A stretch of DNA of 64,000 bases, taken from assembly GCF_000622145.1 (NCBI RefSeq), contig NZ_JHWH01000021.1, positions 25,175 to 89,174 on the forward strand, in the 5' to 3' direction. Positions 27,496 to 35,976 of this stretch are shown here, one piece after another. A program made the position numbers and the translations under genes. The notes under the pieces are model-generated. The model had not been told where the DNA came from. It did not search any database and saw nothing but the letters and a program-made list of their open reading frames with translations. This DNA comes from Paracoccus yeei ATCC BAA-599 (lineage in GTDB: Bacteria; Pseudomonadota; Alphaproteobacteria; Rhodobacterales; Rhodobacteraceae). The number at the start of each line of letters is the position of its first letter. Positions within the stretch are counted from its first letter, which is position 1.

Positions 27496-28653
27496 CTAGC
27501 GGATCGCGGCGTTCAGTGCGGCCAGGTCGATGCGCAGGACGCTGTCGGCGGCGCCTTCGCGATAAGCGGGATGCTCTTTCTCCATCGGCGCCTTCACCGT
27601 GACGAACAGCGTCTTGCCTTTGTCGCCCACGGACAGGCTGTTCGGATGGACGGGCAGGGGAATGCTGACCTGGGGCGCATAGTCGCTGCCGTCCAGCACC
27701 ACAAGGCCGCCGCTGCCCTCGGGATGCTCGCGGTCGACGCCGCGATAGGTGACGAAGATCTGGTCCGACTGCGCGACATAGGTCACGTCCAGCACGCCCA
27801 GGCCGATGGGCACGGTCTTGACCGCCTTGCCGCTGGCGATGTCGAAGACGTAAAGCTGCCCGCTGTTGGCATCGGCGGCGAACAGCCGTTCGCCCTTGGC
27901 GTCCAGCGCCAGGTTGATGAAGAAATGCTTCGAGGCGTCCTGGCCCGGCTCGGTGGTGTCGCCGGTCGAAAGCGTGCCGACCCGCGCGCCGCTGCGGCCG
28001 TCGACGATCAGGATCTCGTTCATGCCGCCGCCGCTGACATAGACGCGGCCCGAGGCCGGGTCATGCGCCAGTCCCGCCGCCCAAAGCCCGGCATCGTCGA
28101 TCCGGGTAACGGCATTGCCCGCTGCGGTGTCGACGATCCACAGCGTCCCCGCTTCCGAGGGGCTCGAGACGAAGACGCGGCCGCTTTCCCCGTCGATCTC
28201 GATCATGCGGGTGTGTTCGAAGCCGTCGCCCTCGGGCTTGCCCAGCTGGATGACCTCCAGCAGCACGCCGCTTCTGGCGTCCAGCACGCTCAGCGAGCCG
28301 TCCAGTGTATTGCCGACGATCAGCCGGCCGCGCTTGTGGTCCATGGCCAGCGCAAAGGCGCGGCGCGGCAGCTCGATCCGCCGGATCGGGCGCAGGTCGG
28401 CGGCGTCCAGCAGGTCCACATAGCCCGGCGTGCGCGCATCGAAGCTGGGGGTCGAGGCGACGAACAGCGCCCCCAGGTCCGGCGCCTCGGCCGTTTCGTA
28501 GACGCCGCGGATCATGTCCTGCCGGATCGCGGCCGAGGCCAGCGCCGCGGGCGGCAGCACCTTGGCGCCGGAGTGGTCCTGCGCCAGCGCGGGCAGCGCC
28601 AGCAGGCCCAGGGCGGCCATCGTGCCCGCGACGCGGGAAAGTCTGCGTTTCAT
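27496..28653 (-). CDS. Periplasmic YncE-like beta-propeller protein
   Basis: The protein has 385 residues, starting at MKRRLSRVAG, with a signal peptide ending near LALPALAQ. The body has repeated four-stranded blade motifs such as 'GYVDLLDAADLRPIRRIELP', 'GSLSVLDARSGVLLEVIQLG' and 'GQLYVFDIASGKAVKTVPIG', the YVTN/NHL-like seven-bladed propeller of the YncE family. It starts 19 bases after the TonB-receptor gene and is therefore its operon partner, as in E. coli where yncE lies beside the TonB-receptor gene yncD. It probably binds a ligand or partner in the periplasm; no enzymatic residues are evident. Confidence 0.85.
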   Translation of the reverse strand: MKRRLSRVAGTMAALGLLALPALAQDHSGAKVLPPAALASAAIRQDMIRGVYETAEAPDLGALFVASTPSFDARTPGYVDLLDAADLRPIRRIELPRRAFALAMDHKRGRLIVGNTLDGSLSVLDARSGVLLEVIQLGKPEGDGFEHTRMIEIDGESGRVFVSSPSEAGTLWIVDTAAGNAVTRIDDAGLWAAGLAHDPASGRVYVSGGGMNEILIVDGRSGARVGTLSTGDTTEPGQDASKHFFINLALDAKGERLFAADANSGQLYVFDIASGKAVKTVPIGLGVLDVTYVAQSDQIFVTYRGVDREHPEGSGGLVVLDGSDYAPQVSIPLPVHPNSLSVGDKGKTLFVTVKAPMEKEHPAYREGAADSVLRIDLAALNAAIR

Positions 28654-28672
28654 GGTCGTGTTCCTTTCTGCC

Positions 28673-30838
28673 TCAGAACAGTGTGCGCACGGCCAGTTCG
28701 GCGGTGCGGCCCTCGCCATAGACGACCGTGTCGTAGAACCCGGTCGTGGCGTAATATGTCTTGTCGAAGAGGTTGTTGACGCTGAGCGTCAGTTCGGTCC
28801 GCGCGTCGATCCGAAGCGAGCCGTTCAGGTCAAAGACCGCAAAGCTGCCCTGGTGGACGTTCGGCTGCTCGACATCCGAGGTGAAGTCCATGCTGTCGGT
28901 CCCGCTTTGCCAGCGCAGCGCGCCGCCGAGGGTCAGCCGGTCGTCGAGGACGCCCGCAACCCGATAATCAGTCGCCAGCTTCAGACTGTGCTTGGGCTGG
29001 TCGGCGTAAAGCGTGTTGCCGTCCTTGTCCTTGGAGGTGCGATAGGTATAGCCGGCCGAGACGTTCCAGCGGTCGCTGATCGCGCCTGCCACCTCAAGCT
29101 CGAACCCGCGCGTCTTGGTGCCGTCGATGCTTTCATAGACGCTGCGGGCTTCCTCGTCGATGTAATCGACGTATTTCGCCACGTCCTTCTGGTCGGTCTG
29201 GAAGATCGCCGCCGAGGCCAGCAGCGCCCCGTCCAGAAGGTCCGCCTTGACGCCCAGTTCATAGTTCCAGCCATAGGTCGGTGGCAGGTACTGCCGGTCG
29301 ATGTCCTGCGCCAACTGGGGCTTGTAGATGCTGGTGACGCTGCCATAGGCGGTATAGGTCGGATTCAGGTCATAGGTGAAGCCGACATAGGGCGTCACCT
29401 CGCCCGAGAACTTGTAGGACGCCGTCGTTCGCGTGCCGTCGCCGGACATGCCGTCCCACCAGTTCACCCGCGCGCCGGCCAGCACATGCAGCGCGTCGGT
29501 CACGGCAAGGCGCGTGGTGGCGTAAAGCCCGTATTGCGTGATCCGGCTTTCGTCGACATAGGTCGGCGCTTCGGACAGGACCGGCGCCGGAAACTTGCCG
29601 TTCAGGCGATAGCGGTTGACCGGGAAGGTCTCGCCCGCGCCATAGCCGTAGTATTTTCCCCTGCCCTTGGAGTACATCGCGCCCATGACGAACTGGTGGT
29701 CGCGGCCAAAGGCCTGGAAATCGCCGTTGACGATGGCGTTCAGGTTGTCCTGCCGGTAGCCGCCGTCATAGCGCGTGCCGTATCCGCTCATGCCCTCGCC
29801 TGTCTCGCGGTCGGGCGTGCCGTGGATCCAGGCCAGCGTCGCATCCATGTCGTTCCGGACATGGGTGTAGACCAGCCGTCCGGTCCAGCCGTTCTGGAAA
29901 ACGTGCTCGAGCGATGCGAAGAATTCGGTTCGCTCGGTGTCGACATAGGTCCAGTCGGTGCCGGTGCTGGCGCCCTTTTCCCAGTCGATCAGCCCGCCGT
30001 CGGCGTAGAAGGGCTGCAACCCGCCCCAGGTGACGCCATCGGCCTTCGTCTTCTGATAGGTCAGCCCGGTGCTGAGGATCGTGCTGTCGGTCAGGTCGGC
30101 TTCGAGCGCGCCGAACAGGACGTATTTCTTCTTGTGATAGCGGTCCAGCGTACCGTCGCGGCTGTCCGCGACGCCGATCAGCCGGCCCCGGATGGTCCCC
30201 GCCGGGTTCAGCGGGCCCGAGACATCGGCCTCGACGCGGCCGCCCCTGGGATAGGCCAGCGATACCGCGGCCTCGTTGCGCAGACTGTCGGTGGGGCGTT
30301 TCCTGATGAAGTTGATCGAGGCGCCCGGCTCGCCCGCGCCCTGCATCAGGCCGTTGGCACCCCGCACGATCTCGACATGGTCATAAAGCGCCATGTCGGG
30401 GTTGTTGTCGTCGAATTGCCAGGTCCCGTCGCGCGGGATCGGCACGCCGTCGTATTGATAGGCGTCGATCGGAAAGCCGCGCGCGTAGTAGTTGATCCGG
30501 TCGCTTTCGAAGGCCTGGACGGTGATGCCCGTGGCCGCCTCCATCGTCTCCGAGATGGTGGTGATGTTGCGGTCCTTCATCTGCTGATCGGTGATCACGC
30601 TGGTGGATTGCGGCGTTTCCTTCTGGCTGAGGACGAGGCCGGTGGCCGAACGCATCCATTCAGTGGTCCAGCTGCCGCTGTCCTGGGTCGTGGTCGCTGG
30701 CGCGGCGGTAATGACGACCTCGTCCAGCGTGACCGGCGCGTCCTGCGCCAAAAGCGCGACCGGCAGCAGGAACGGCAGAACGCCCGCGACCAGCGATGTG
30801 GTGGCGGCCATCCGACGGCGCATGGGGTGACTGGTCAT
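28673..30838 (-). CDS. TonB-dependent outer-membrane siderophore receptor (FhuE/FpvA-like)
   Basis: The protein has about 721 residues, starting MTSHPMRRRM with a signal peptide ending near LLAQDAPV. A TonB-box-like sequence (LDEVVITA) follows. The plug domain contains 'PQSTSVITDQQMKDRN' and 'VEIVRGANGLMQGAGEPGAS'. The 22-stranded barrel has many aromatic beta strands and closes with 'AELAVRTLF', a terminal Phe as needed for outer-membrane insertion. This pattern is that of TonB-dependent siderophore receptors such as FhuE or FpvA. It is the first gene of an operon with a YncE-like propeller. No convincing Fur box is visible upstream. The ligand, siderophore or another large cofactor, is not known. 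Confidence 0.92.
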   Translation of the reverse strand: MTSHPMRRRMAATTSLVAGVLPFLLPVALLAQDAPVTLDEVVITAAPATTTQDSGSWTTEWMRSATGLVLSQKETPQSTSVITDQQMKDRNITTISETMEAATGITVQAFESDRINYYARGFPIDAYQYDGVPIPRDGTWQFDDNNPDMALYDHVEIVRGANGLMQGAGEPGASINFIRKRPTDSLRNEAAVSLAYPRGGRVEADVSGPLNPAGTIRGRLIGVADSRDGTLDRYHKKKYVLFGALEADLTDSTILSTGLTYQKTKADGVTWGGLQPFYADGGLIDWEKGASTGTDWTYVDTERTEFFASLEHVFQNGWTGRLVYTHVRNDMDATLAWIHGTPDRETGEGMSGYGTRYDGGYRQDNLNAIVNGDFQAFGRDHQFVMGAMYSKGRGKYYGYGAGETFPVNRYRLNGKFPAPVLSEAPTYVDESRITQYGLYATTRLAVTDALHVLAGARVNWWDGMSGDGTRTTASYKFSGEVTPYVGFTYDLNPTYTAYGSVTSIYKPQLAQDIDRQYLPPTYGWNYELGVKADLLDGALLASAAIFQTDQKDVAKYVDYIDEEARSVYESIDGTKTRGFELEVAGAISDRWNVSAGYTYRTSKDKDGNTLYADQPKHSLKLATDYRVAGVLDDRLTLGGALRWQSGTDSMDFTSDVEQPNVHQGSFAVFDLNGSLRIDARTELTLSVNNLFDKTYYATTGFYDTVVYGEGRTAELAVRTLF

Positions 30839-31361
30839 TCCGTAACGATTGCCTCCGTTCGTTGATACGGCTGGCATTCGCTGGCATGGGGTTCCTATCT
30901 GCCCGTCTGCCGGATCTGGCAAGATGCCAGGTGGTCGGCTGGGCCGACGATGTGACATGGATATCACGGAACCAGGGCCTGTTGGACCGGACTGCCGTTC
31001 CCCGGCCGGAGGCCGCACACCGTCAGGGCGACCCTGCCGTCTCCGGACTGCCGAACAAAGTGATCAGCCCCTTCGCCAGCACGGCATTGCCGATCTGCCC
31101 CCAGATGTCGCCGGAGCTTGCGTGATGTCGCCGATCTGACCGGCGGTGATGATGAAACGCAGTGGCCTGCCAAGCGCATCGGCCAGCATGTGGATCCCGG
31201 AGGTCAATCCACCTCGGGAACGCCCCAGCGCCTGATCCTTGGCGCCTCTTTCCCGGATGCCGCGTTCTGTCGTGCGCCCGGGATCGCCAGCCTCGGTGAT
31301 CAAGCGCGGTCGCCCATGAAGCAGTCTTCAAGCGATGTGGAAAGCCTGAATGTTGTTCGGC
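30839..31361. other. Gene-poor spacer containing a transposase relic
   Basis: This 523-base gap lies between the TonB receptor gene and the cytochrome b561-YceI gene. The centre carries an IS5-type transposase remnant listed separately. The part next to the receptor (30839 to about 31050) should contain the receptor promoter, but I see no strong -35/-10 pair and no Fur-like palindrome. No intact gene is present. Confidence 0.5.
31064..31303 (-). pseudogene. IS5-family transposase fragment (degenerate)
   Basis: The minus-strand frame reads through 'GAKDQALGRSRGGLTSGIHMLADALGRPLRFIITAGQIGDITQAPA' (cited in pieces), which matches the central catalytic-core segment of IS5/IS427-type transposases. 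The expected preceding DST-IRAHQHAAG-like segment is garbled. After ITQAPA the homologous continuation (GQIGNAVLA) is found in a neighbouring frame, so at least one frameshift is present. No terminal repeats are seen. It is an old insertion relic, not an active element. Confidence 0.75.
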
Positions 31362-32606
31362 CTAGGGCTGGCGGCTGGCAGTCAGATCGAACCGGATCGC
31401 CACGCCGAAGCCCACGGTGCTTTCGTCCGCGTAGCCCGCACCGACGCCGAAATCGCGGCGGTCCACGGTCAGCGTGCCCCGCGCAGTGGCCCGGTCGCCG
31501 TCGATCGTCAGCTCGAAGGGCAGGGTCGTCTCGACCGGCTTGCCGGCGATGGTCAGCGTGCCCTGGGCGACATGCGGGCCGCCCTGGGTCTGCGGCGGCA
31601 GGATCCGGGCGTCGAAGCGGGCCTGCGGATGGGCGGGGGCGTTCAGGAAGTCCGGCCCCTTGGCGGAATCGCTGACCGCACCCAGGCTGAGCGAGGCGAC
31701 GTCGATCAGCACCTCGACATGGCCCGAGCCCGTCGCCGGGTCATAGTCGATGTCGGCGCTCCAGCCGCCGAACGTGCCCTGCACGGGATTGCCGCCCTGG
31801 GTGACCTCGATGCCCAGGGTGCCTTGCTGGACGGTCCAGGCGGTGCCTTGCGCGGCCGTTGTCGCCGTCGTGGGCGCGGCGGGCTGGGTCGCGGCAGGCT
31901 GGGTCGTTGCGGCGGGGGCCGTTTCCTCGGGCGCCTCGGCCGACAGCAGCGCGGTCGCGGCCCAAAGCCCCAGCGCCAGCAGCGCCGCAAGGACATGGAT
32001 CAGCGGCCGGCGCGGCGCCTGGGGCGGCTGCGGCGCGCTTTCGGGATCCCCGGCCATGCGGGCGAGGGTGCCGTCGCGGTCGATCAGCGCATGCTTCAGC
32101 GCGCCGGCGACATGCAGCGCGACCAGCCCCGCAAGCACCCACCAGCCGGTTTCGTGGAAGGCGGCGAAGCGGTCCGACAGGGCCGCGTCCTGGGGCACCA
32201 GCGGCAGGCGCTGGCCCAGCGGCCACAGGATGCGGGAAAACCCGCCGGGTGCGGCCGAATGCAGCAGCCAGCCCGACAGCGGCATGATGACCATGCCCAG
32301 ATACAGCGCCCAGTGCACCGTCTCGGCCAGGAAGGTCTCGGCCCGACGATTGGGGTGCAGGGGACGGGGACGGGGTTGGCTCAGCGTCCACAGGATGCGG
32401 CCCAGGGCGAGGATCAGCACCGCGACGCCCACCGTCTTGTGGACCGAGAATGTCGCGAAGATCGCCTGCATCTGGTCCTGCGTGCCCTGCGGCAGGCCGC
32501 CCGCGTAAAGCCCCAGCGCGATGGCCGCCAGGATCAGGACCGCGACGGTCCAGTGGAAGAAGCGGGCGACCCAGCCATAGGCGCGGGCTGTGTTGCTGGC
32601 GTTCAT
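31362..32606 (-). CDS. Cytochrome b561 - YceI domain fusion protein
   Basis: The 414-residue start at 32606 overlaps the thymidine kinase stop by 4 bases. Residues 1-185 form a four-helix cytochrome b561 with haem-ligand candidate His in 'FFHWTVAV', '[12 protein letters not shown]', '[10 protein letters not shown]' and '[11 protein letters not shown]'. One more membrane helix (about 205-225) and an Ala/Pro/Thr linker follow. Residues about 245-412 are a YceI lipocalin-like domain ([19 protein letters not shown], '[12 protein letters not shown]', '[14 protein letters not shown]'), facing the periplasm. YceI domains bind isoprenoid quinones or other amphiphiles, so the fusion may couple quinone and haem chemistry. 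Such fusions are known in proteobacteria, but their role is unclear. Confidence 0.88.
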   Translation of the reverse strand: MNASNTARAYGWVARFFHWTVAVLILAAIALGLYAGGLPQGTQDQMQAIFATFSVHKTVGVAVLILALGRILWTLSQPRPRPLHPNRRAETFLAETVHWALYLGMVIMPLSGWLLHSAAPGGFSRILWPLGQRLPLVPQDAALSDRFAAFHETGWWVLAGLVALHVAGALKHALIDRDGTLARMAGDPESAPQPPQAPRRPLIHVLAALLALGLWAATALLSAEAPEETAPAATTQPAATQPAAPTTATTAAQGTAWTVQQGTLGIEVTQGGNPVQGTFGGWSADIDYDPATGSGHVEVLIDVASLSLGAVSDSAKGPDFLNAPAHPQARFDARILPPQTQGGPHVAQGTLTIAGKPVETTLPFELTIDGDRATARGTLTVDRRDFGVGAGYADESTVGFGVAIRFDLTASRQP

Positions 32607-33181
32607 CGGATTTCTCCCATCGCTTCGCGCCAATGGCGGCGGCAGAGCGAGACATAGGTTTCATTTCCGCCGACCTGGACCTGCGCGCCGTCGCGCAGCG
32701 CCCGGCCCTGGTCGTCCCGGCGGATGACCATGGTGGCGCGTCGGCCGCAATGGCAGACGGTGCGCACCTCGCGCAGCTCGTCCGCCCAGGCCAGCAGCGC
32801 CGCCGAGCCAGGAAACAGCTGCCCCCGGAAATCGACGCGCAGGCCATAGCACATCACCGGCAGGTCCAGGTCGTCGACGACGCGGGCGAGTTGCCAGACC
32901 TGTGCCTGGCTGAGGAACTGGGCCTCGTCCAGAAGGACGCAGGCGCAGCCCGCGCCCCGGTCGCGGACCAGGGCGAACAGATCGGTGTCGGGGGCAAAGG
33001 TCGTGGCGGGTTCGGCGATGCCGATGCGGCTGGCGATCAGGCCCGGTCCGGCGCGGTCGTCCAGCGCAGCCGTCAGCAGCAGCGTGCGCATGCCGCGTTC
33101 GCGATAATTGTGCGAGGCCTGCAAAAGCATCGTGCTTTTGCCCGCGTTCATCGTGGAATAATGAAAATAAAGCCTGGCCAT
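32603..33181 (-). CDS. tdk: Thymidine kinase
   Basis: The protein has 192 residues, starting [11 protein letters not shown]. The P-loop is [12 protein letters not shown] (8-19) and the Walker B-like DEAQF lies near 88-92. The thymidine-binding lasso and structural zinc site are seen as '[10 protein letters not shown]' (near 143) and 'SLCRRHW' at the C-terminus. It phosphorylates thymidine to dTMP in the salvage pathway. The downstream cytochrome b561-YceI gene overlaps its stop and may be cotranscribed. Confidence 0.95.
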   Translation of the reverse strand: MARLYFHYSTMNAGKSTMLLQASHNYRERGMRTLLLTAALDDRAGPGLIASRIGIAEPATTFAPDTDLFALVRDRGAGCACVLLDEAQFLSQAQVWQLARVVDDLDLPVMCYGLRVDFRGQLFPGSAALLAWADELREVRTVCHCGRRATMVIRRDDQGRALRDGAQVQVGGNETYVSLCRRHWREAMGEIR

Positions 33182-33250
33182 GCACGCCACATAGCCGCGC
33201 TGGGGGCAGGGGGGCAAGCCGCCGCGCGGGGGCGGCGGCTCACGCTGTCG

Positions 33251-34687
33251 TCAGTCCCGCTGGGCGGCCTTGGGCGCGCGCGACGGGCGGCGGGCCGGAC
33301 GCTTGCGCGCGGGCTGCTGGCCCGAGGGCGCGCCGCGGCCGACGGGGCCGCCGCGTTCGCGCATCCTGGCCGCCTCGAAGGGCACCTCGCCGCCGACCAC
33401 GGGGATCGAGGCTTTCATCGCCTTTTCGATGGCGCGCAATTCGCCGATCTCGGCCGGGGCGCACAGCGCGATGGCGCGGCCGTCGCGGCCGGCGCGGGCG
33501 GTGCGGCCGATGCGGTGGACATAGTTTTCCGGCACGTTCGGCAGGTCGTAGTTGTAGACATGCGCCACCTCGGGGATGTCTAGGCCCCGCGCCGCCACGT
33601 CGGTCGCCACCAGCACCTTGGTGTCGCCGCTGCGGAAGCCTGCAAGCGCGCGCTCCCGCTGGCCCTGGCTTTTGTTGCCGTGGATCGCGGCGACCTTGAA
33701 GCCCCACTTCTCAAGCAGCTTGGACAGCTTTTCCGAGCCGTGCTTGGTGCGGCCAAAGACGATCGCCAGTTCGTCGCGGTGCTTGCCGAGGTATTCCGCC
33801 AGCAGCGTCGCCTTGTCGCCCTGGTTCACGAAATGCACGCCCTGTTCGATCTTGGCGGCGGCCTGGCCGGGCGGGTTCACCGCGACCTTCAGCGGATCGG
33901 TCAGGTAGCTGTCGGCCAGCTCTTCCATCAGCTTCGGCATGGTGGCCGAGAACAGCAGCGTCTGGCGTTCGCGCGGCAGCATCTTGGCGATGCGGCGCAG
34001 CGCGTGGATGAAACCGATGTCCAGCATCTGGTCGGCCTCGTCCAGCACCAGGTATTTGGTCTGCGACAGGTCGACCGCGCCGCGCTCGATTAGGTCGATC
34101 AGCCGGCCAGGGGTGGCGATCAGCACGTCCACGCCGCGTTCCATGCGCATGGTTTGGGTGTTGATCGAGGCGCCGCCGACGACGCGGAACTGCCGGATGG
34201 CGGTGCCAGCGGCATAGGCGTCAATGTTGGCGGCGATCTGGGTCGCCAGTTCGCGGGTCGGCGCCAGGATCAGCGCGCGGCAGGTCCGCGGCTCGGGCTT
34301 GCGGCCGATGTTCAGGAGCCGGGTCAGCATCGGCAGGCCGAAGGCCGCCGTCTTGCCGGTGCCGGTCTGGGCAAGGCCCAGCAGGTCGCGGCCCTCGACG
34401 ATGCCGGGGATAGCCTTTTCCTGGATCGGCGAGGGCGCGTCGATGCCCATCGGCGACAGGTTCACCGCGACGCGGGCGTCGATGCCCATGCGGGTAAAGG
34501 GCGTGTCGATGTCGGGGATGGCCCGGCGGATGAACTTTTCCTCGGGCTCGTCGCGGTGGCGGCGGTGGTTGACCGGGGGCTTGGCGTCGCGGAAGGCGGG
34601 CTTGCCGCCCTGGCCACGCGGGCGGGCGTCGGCGCCACGGGGTTGCGGTTTGCCCGAGCGGGCCGGGCGAGCGGTTTCTTGCGTCAT
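33251..34687 (-). CDS. DEAD-box ATP-dependent RNA helicase
   Basis: The start at 34687 (MTQETARPARSG) gives 478 residues; another in-frame ATG at 34777 is possible. A disordered Arg/Gly/Pro-rich N-terminus (1-50) precedes the Q motif (FTRMG plus 'APSPIQEKAIP'). Motif I is AQTGTGKT, Ia APTRELATQ, II DEADQML, III FSATMP, and VI 'YVHRIGRTARAGRDG'. The tail is basic (PARKRPARRPSRAPK). It resembles the RhlE subgroup. By family it unwinds short RNA duplexes in ribosome assembly or mRNA turnover. Confidence 0.93.
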   Translation of the reverse strand: MTQETARPARSGKPQPRGADARPRGQGGKPAFRDAKPPVNHRRHRDEPEEKFIRRAIPDIDTPFTRMGIDARVAVNLSPMGIDAPSPIQEKAIPGIVEGRDLLGLAQTGTGKTAAFGLPMLTRLLNIGRKPEPRTCRALILAPTRELATQIAANIDAYAAGTAIRQFRVVGGASINTQTMRMERGVDVLIATPGRLIDLIERGAVDLSQTKYLVLDEADQMLDIGFIHALRRIAKMLPRERQTLLFSATMPKLMEELADSYLTDPLKVAVNPPGQAAAKIEQGVHFVNQGDKATLLAEYLGKHRDELAIVFGRTKHGSEKLSKLLEKWGFKVAAIHGNKSQGQRERALAGFRSGDTKVLVATDVAARGLDIPEVAHVYNYDLPNVPENYVHRIGRTARAGRDGRAIALCAPAEIGELRAIEKAMKASIPVVGGEVPFEAARMRERGGPVGRGAPSGQQPARKRPARRPSRAPKAAQRD

Positions 34688-34918
34688 GTCATCTTTCGAC
34701 CCGGACGCCAGCCGTATCGGCGCGCCAGGCTTGGGGCCACGCGTCATGGCGCGGCGGGTTACGAGGGGGCGGGCCATTACGGAACCCGCCTGCCTCCCCG
34801 CGTGAATGGGAAACTGGAAATCGTGCCGAACCTGGACGCAAGGTGCGTCGGCTGCTCACGCGGCAGCGGTTGGCTACCCGGCGGATATGAGGCAGCGTGA
34901 CGCGAAAGTCAACCCTGA

Positions 34919-35368
34919 TCACACCCGGTCGGTCGAATCCATCCAGATCGTCACCGGCCCGTCGTTGACCAGGGCGACCTGCATGTCCGCGCCAAAACGG
35001 CCGGCTTCGACGGTCAGGCCCAGGTCGCGCAGCGCATCCGCAAAGCGCAGGTACAGCGTCTCGCCCCGGGCCGGGCCTTCGGCGCTGGAAAAGCCGGGGC
35101 GGTTGCCGGTGCGGGTGTCGGCGGCCAGGGTGAACTGGCTGACCACCAGCACCGCGCCGCCGATGTCCTGGACCGAGCGGTTCATCTTGCCGGCCTCGTC
35201 GCGGAAGATGCGCAGCTTGGCCACGCGGGCGGCAAGCTTCTCGGGCGCGTCGTCGGGATCGCCCTGCATGGCGCAGACCAGCACCATCAGGCCCGGACCG
35301 ATGGCGCCCACGGTTTCGCCCGCGATGGTGACGCGCGCCTCGGTCACGCGCTGGATCAGGGCGCGCAT
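34919..35368 (-). CDS. dtd: D-aminoacyl-tRNA deacylase
   Basis: The protein has 149 residues, normal for DTD. Family motifs are intact: '[15 protein letters not shown]' at the N-terminus, [20 protein letters not shown] (in the middle, near residue 78), and [11 protein letters not shown] at the C-terminus, the variant of the Gly-cisPro NxGPVT motif. It hydrolyses D-amino acids from mischarged tRNA. The next gene on the strand (35372-35599) ends 3 bases before its start codon and may share the transcript. Confidence 0.95.
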   Translation of the reverse strand: MRALIQRVTEARVTIAGETVGAIGPGLMVLVCAMQGDPDDAPEKLAARVAKLRIFRDEAGKMNRSVQDIGGAVLVVSQFTLAADTRTGNRPGFSSAEGPARGETLYLRFADALRDLGLTVEAGRFGADMQVALVNDGPVTIWMDSTDRV

Positions 35369-35371
35369 CCT

Positions 35372-35599
35372 CTAGCGCCCCAGCATGATGCCAAGGACGA
35401 CGAACATCAGGCCAAAGACCGATGCCCCCAGCGCCGCCATGTTGACCGCCACGACCCGGCGCATGACCGCGCGCATCCGGTCTTCGGGCAGGGCCCGCGC
35501 CTTGGCGCGCGCCGCCATCACGATGCACCAGACCAGCGCCGCCAGCCCCGCCAGCGTCAGCGCCGTTCCGCCCCAGATCAGCCCGTCCCAGATCGTCAT
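35372..35599 (-). CDS. Small two-helix membrane protein of unknown function
   Basis: The start at 35599 has GGAGG upstream at 5 bases. The 75 residues hold two hydrophobic helices ('GLIWGGTALTLAGLAALVWC' and 'VVAVNMAALGASVFGLMFVV') with a basic loop 'RAKARALPEDRMRAVMRR' between them. It is 3 bases from dtd and translated before it on the same strand. I do not recognise a named family. Confidence 0.7.
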   Translation of the reverse strand: MTIWDGLIWGGTALTLAGLAALVWCIVMAARAKARALPEDRMRAVMRRVVAVNMAALGASVFGLMFVVLGIMLGR

Positions 35600-35635
35600 G
35601 CGCACCTCCATCCGTCGCGGACCGCCTAGCGGCGA

Positions 35636-35664
35636 TTGCACCCGCCCGCAAGACCGCCTACACC
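35636..35664 (+). promoter_or_regulatory. Sigma-70-type promoter upstream of gapR
   Basis: TTGCAC at 35636-35641 and TACACC at 35659-35664 are separated by 17 bases. The expected start site lies about 15-20 bases before the gapR ATG at 35688. It fits GC-rich alphaproteobacterial -35 boxes starting TTG. Confidence 0.4.
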
Positions 35665-35687
35665 CCGCCGCAAAGAAGGAGCGGACG

Positions 35688-35939
35688 ATGCAGGACGACA
35701 ACGCTTATGGCATTGCGGCGGGCGAGCTGCGCCAGTTCATCGAGCAGTTCGAGCAGCTCGAGGCCGAAAAGAAGGACGTGGCCGAGCGCCAGAAGGAGCT
35801 GATGGCCGAGGCCAAGGCGCGCGGCTATGACACCAAGGTCATGCGCAAGGTGATCGCGCTGCGCAAGCGCGACAAGGACGACATCGCCGAGGAGGAAGCG
35901 ATCCTCGAGATGTACAAGGCCGCGCTGGGCATGGTCTGA
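35688..35939 (+). CDS. gapR: Nucleoid-associated DNA-binding protein GapR (DUF2312)
   Basis: The 83-residue protein has the exact size and pattern of the DUF2312 family: a long basic and acidic coiled coil ('LRQFIEQFEQLEAEKKDVAE' and 'RQKELMAEAKARGYDTKVMR') followed by 'IALRKRDKDDIAEEEAILEM' with a short final helix. In Caulobacter GapR binds overtwisted AT-rich DNA ahead of moving polymerases as a dimer or tetramer. A GAAGGAGC site precedes it. It is followed by a strong intrinsic terminator, so it is monocistronic. Confidence 0.93.
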   Translation: MQDDNAYGIAAGELRQFIEQFEQLEAEKKDVAERQKELMAEAKARGYDTKVMRKVIALRKRDKDDIAEEEAILEMYKAALGMV

Positions 35940-35945
35940 GGAAAC

Positions 35946-35966
35946 GGGGGCCGCGGCCCCCTTTTT
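35946..35966 (+). terminator. Intrinsic terminator of gapR
   Basis: A GGGGGCC/GGCCCCC stem with a two-base core (GC) is followed by TTTTT, beginning 7 bases after the gapR stop. Confidence 0.85.
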
Positions 35967-35976
35967 CATGGCCCGT

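Noticed and set aside
30839..31050. Fur box upstream of the TonB receptor
   Set aside because: I looked for AT-rich GATAAT-type palindromes and found none; iron regulation is not claimed.
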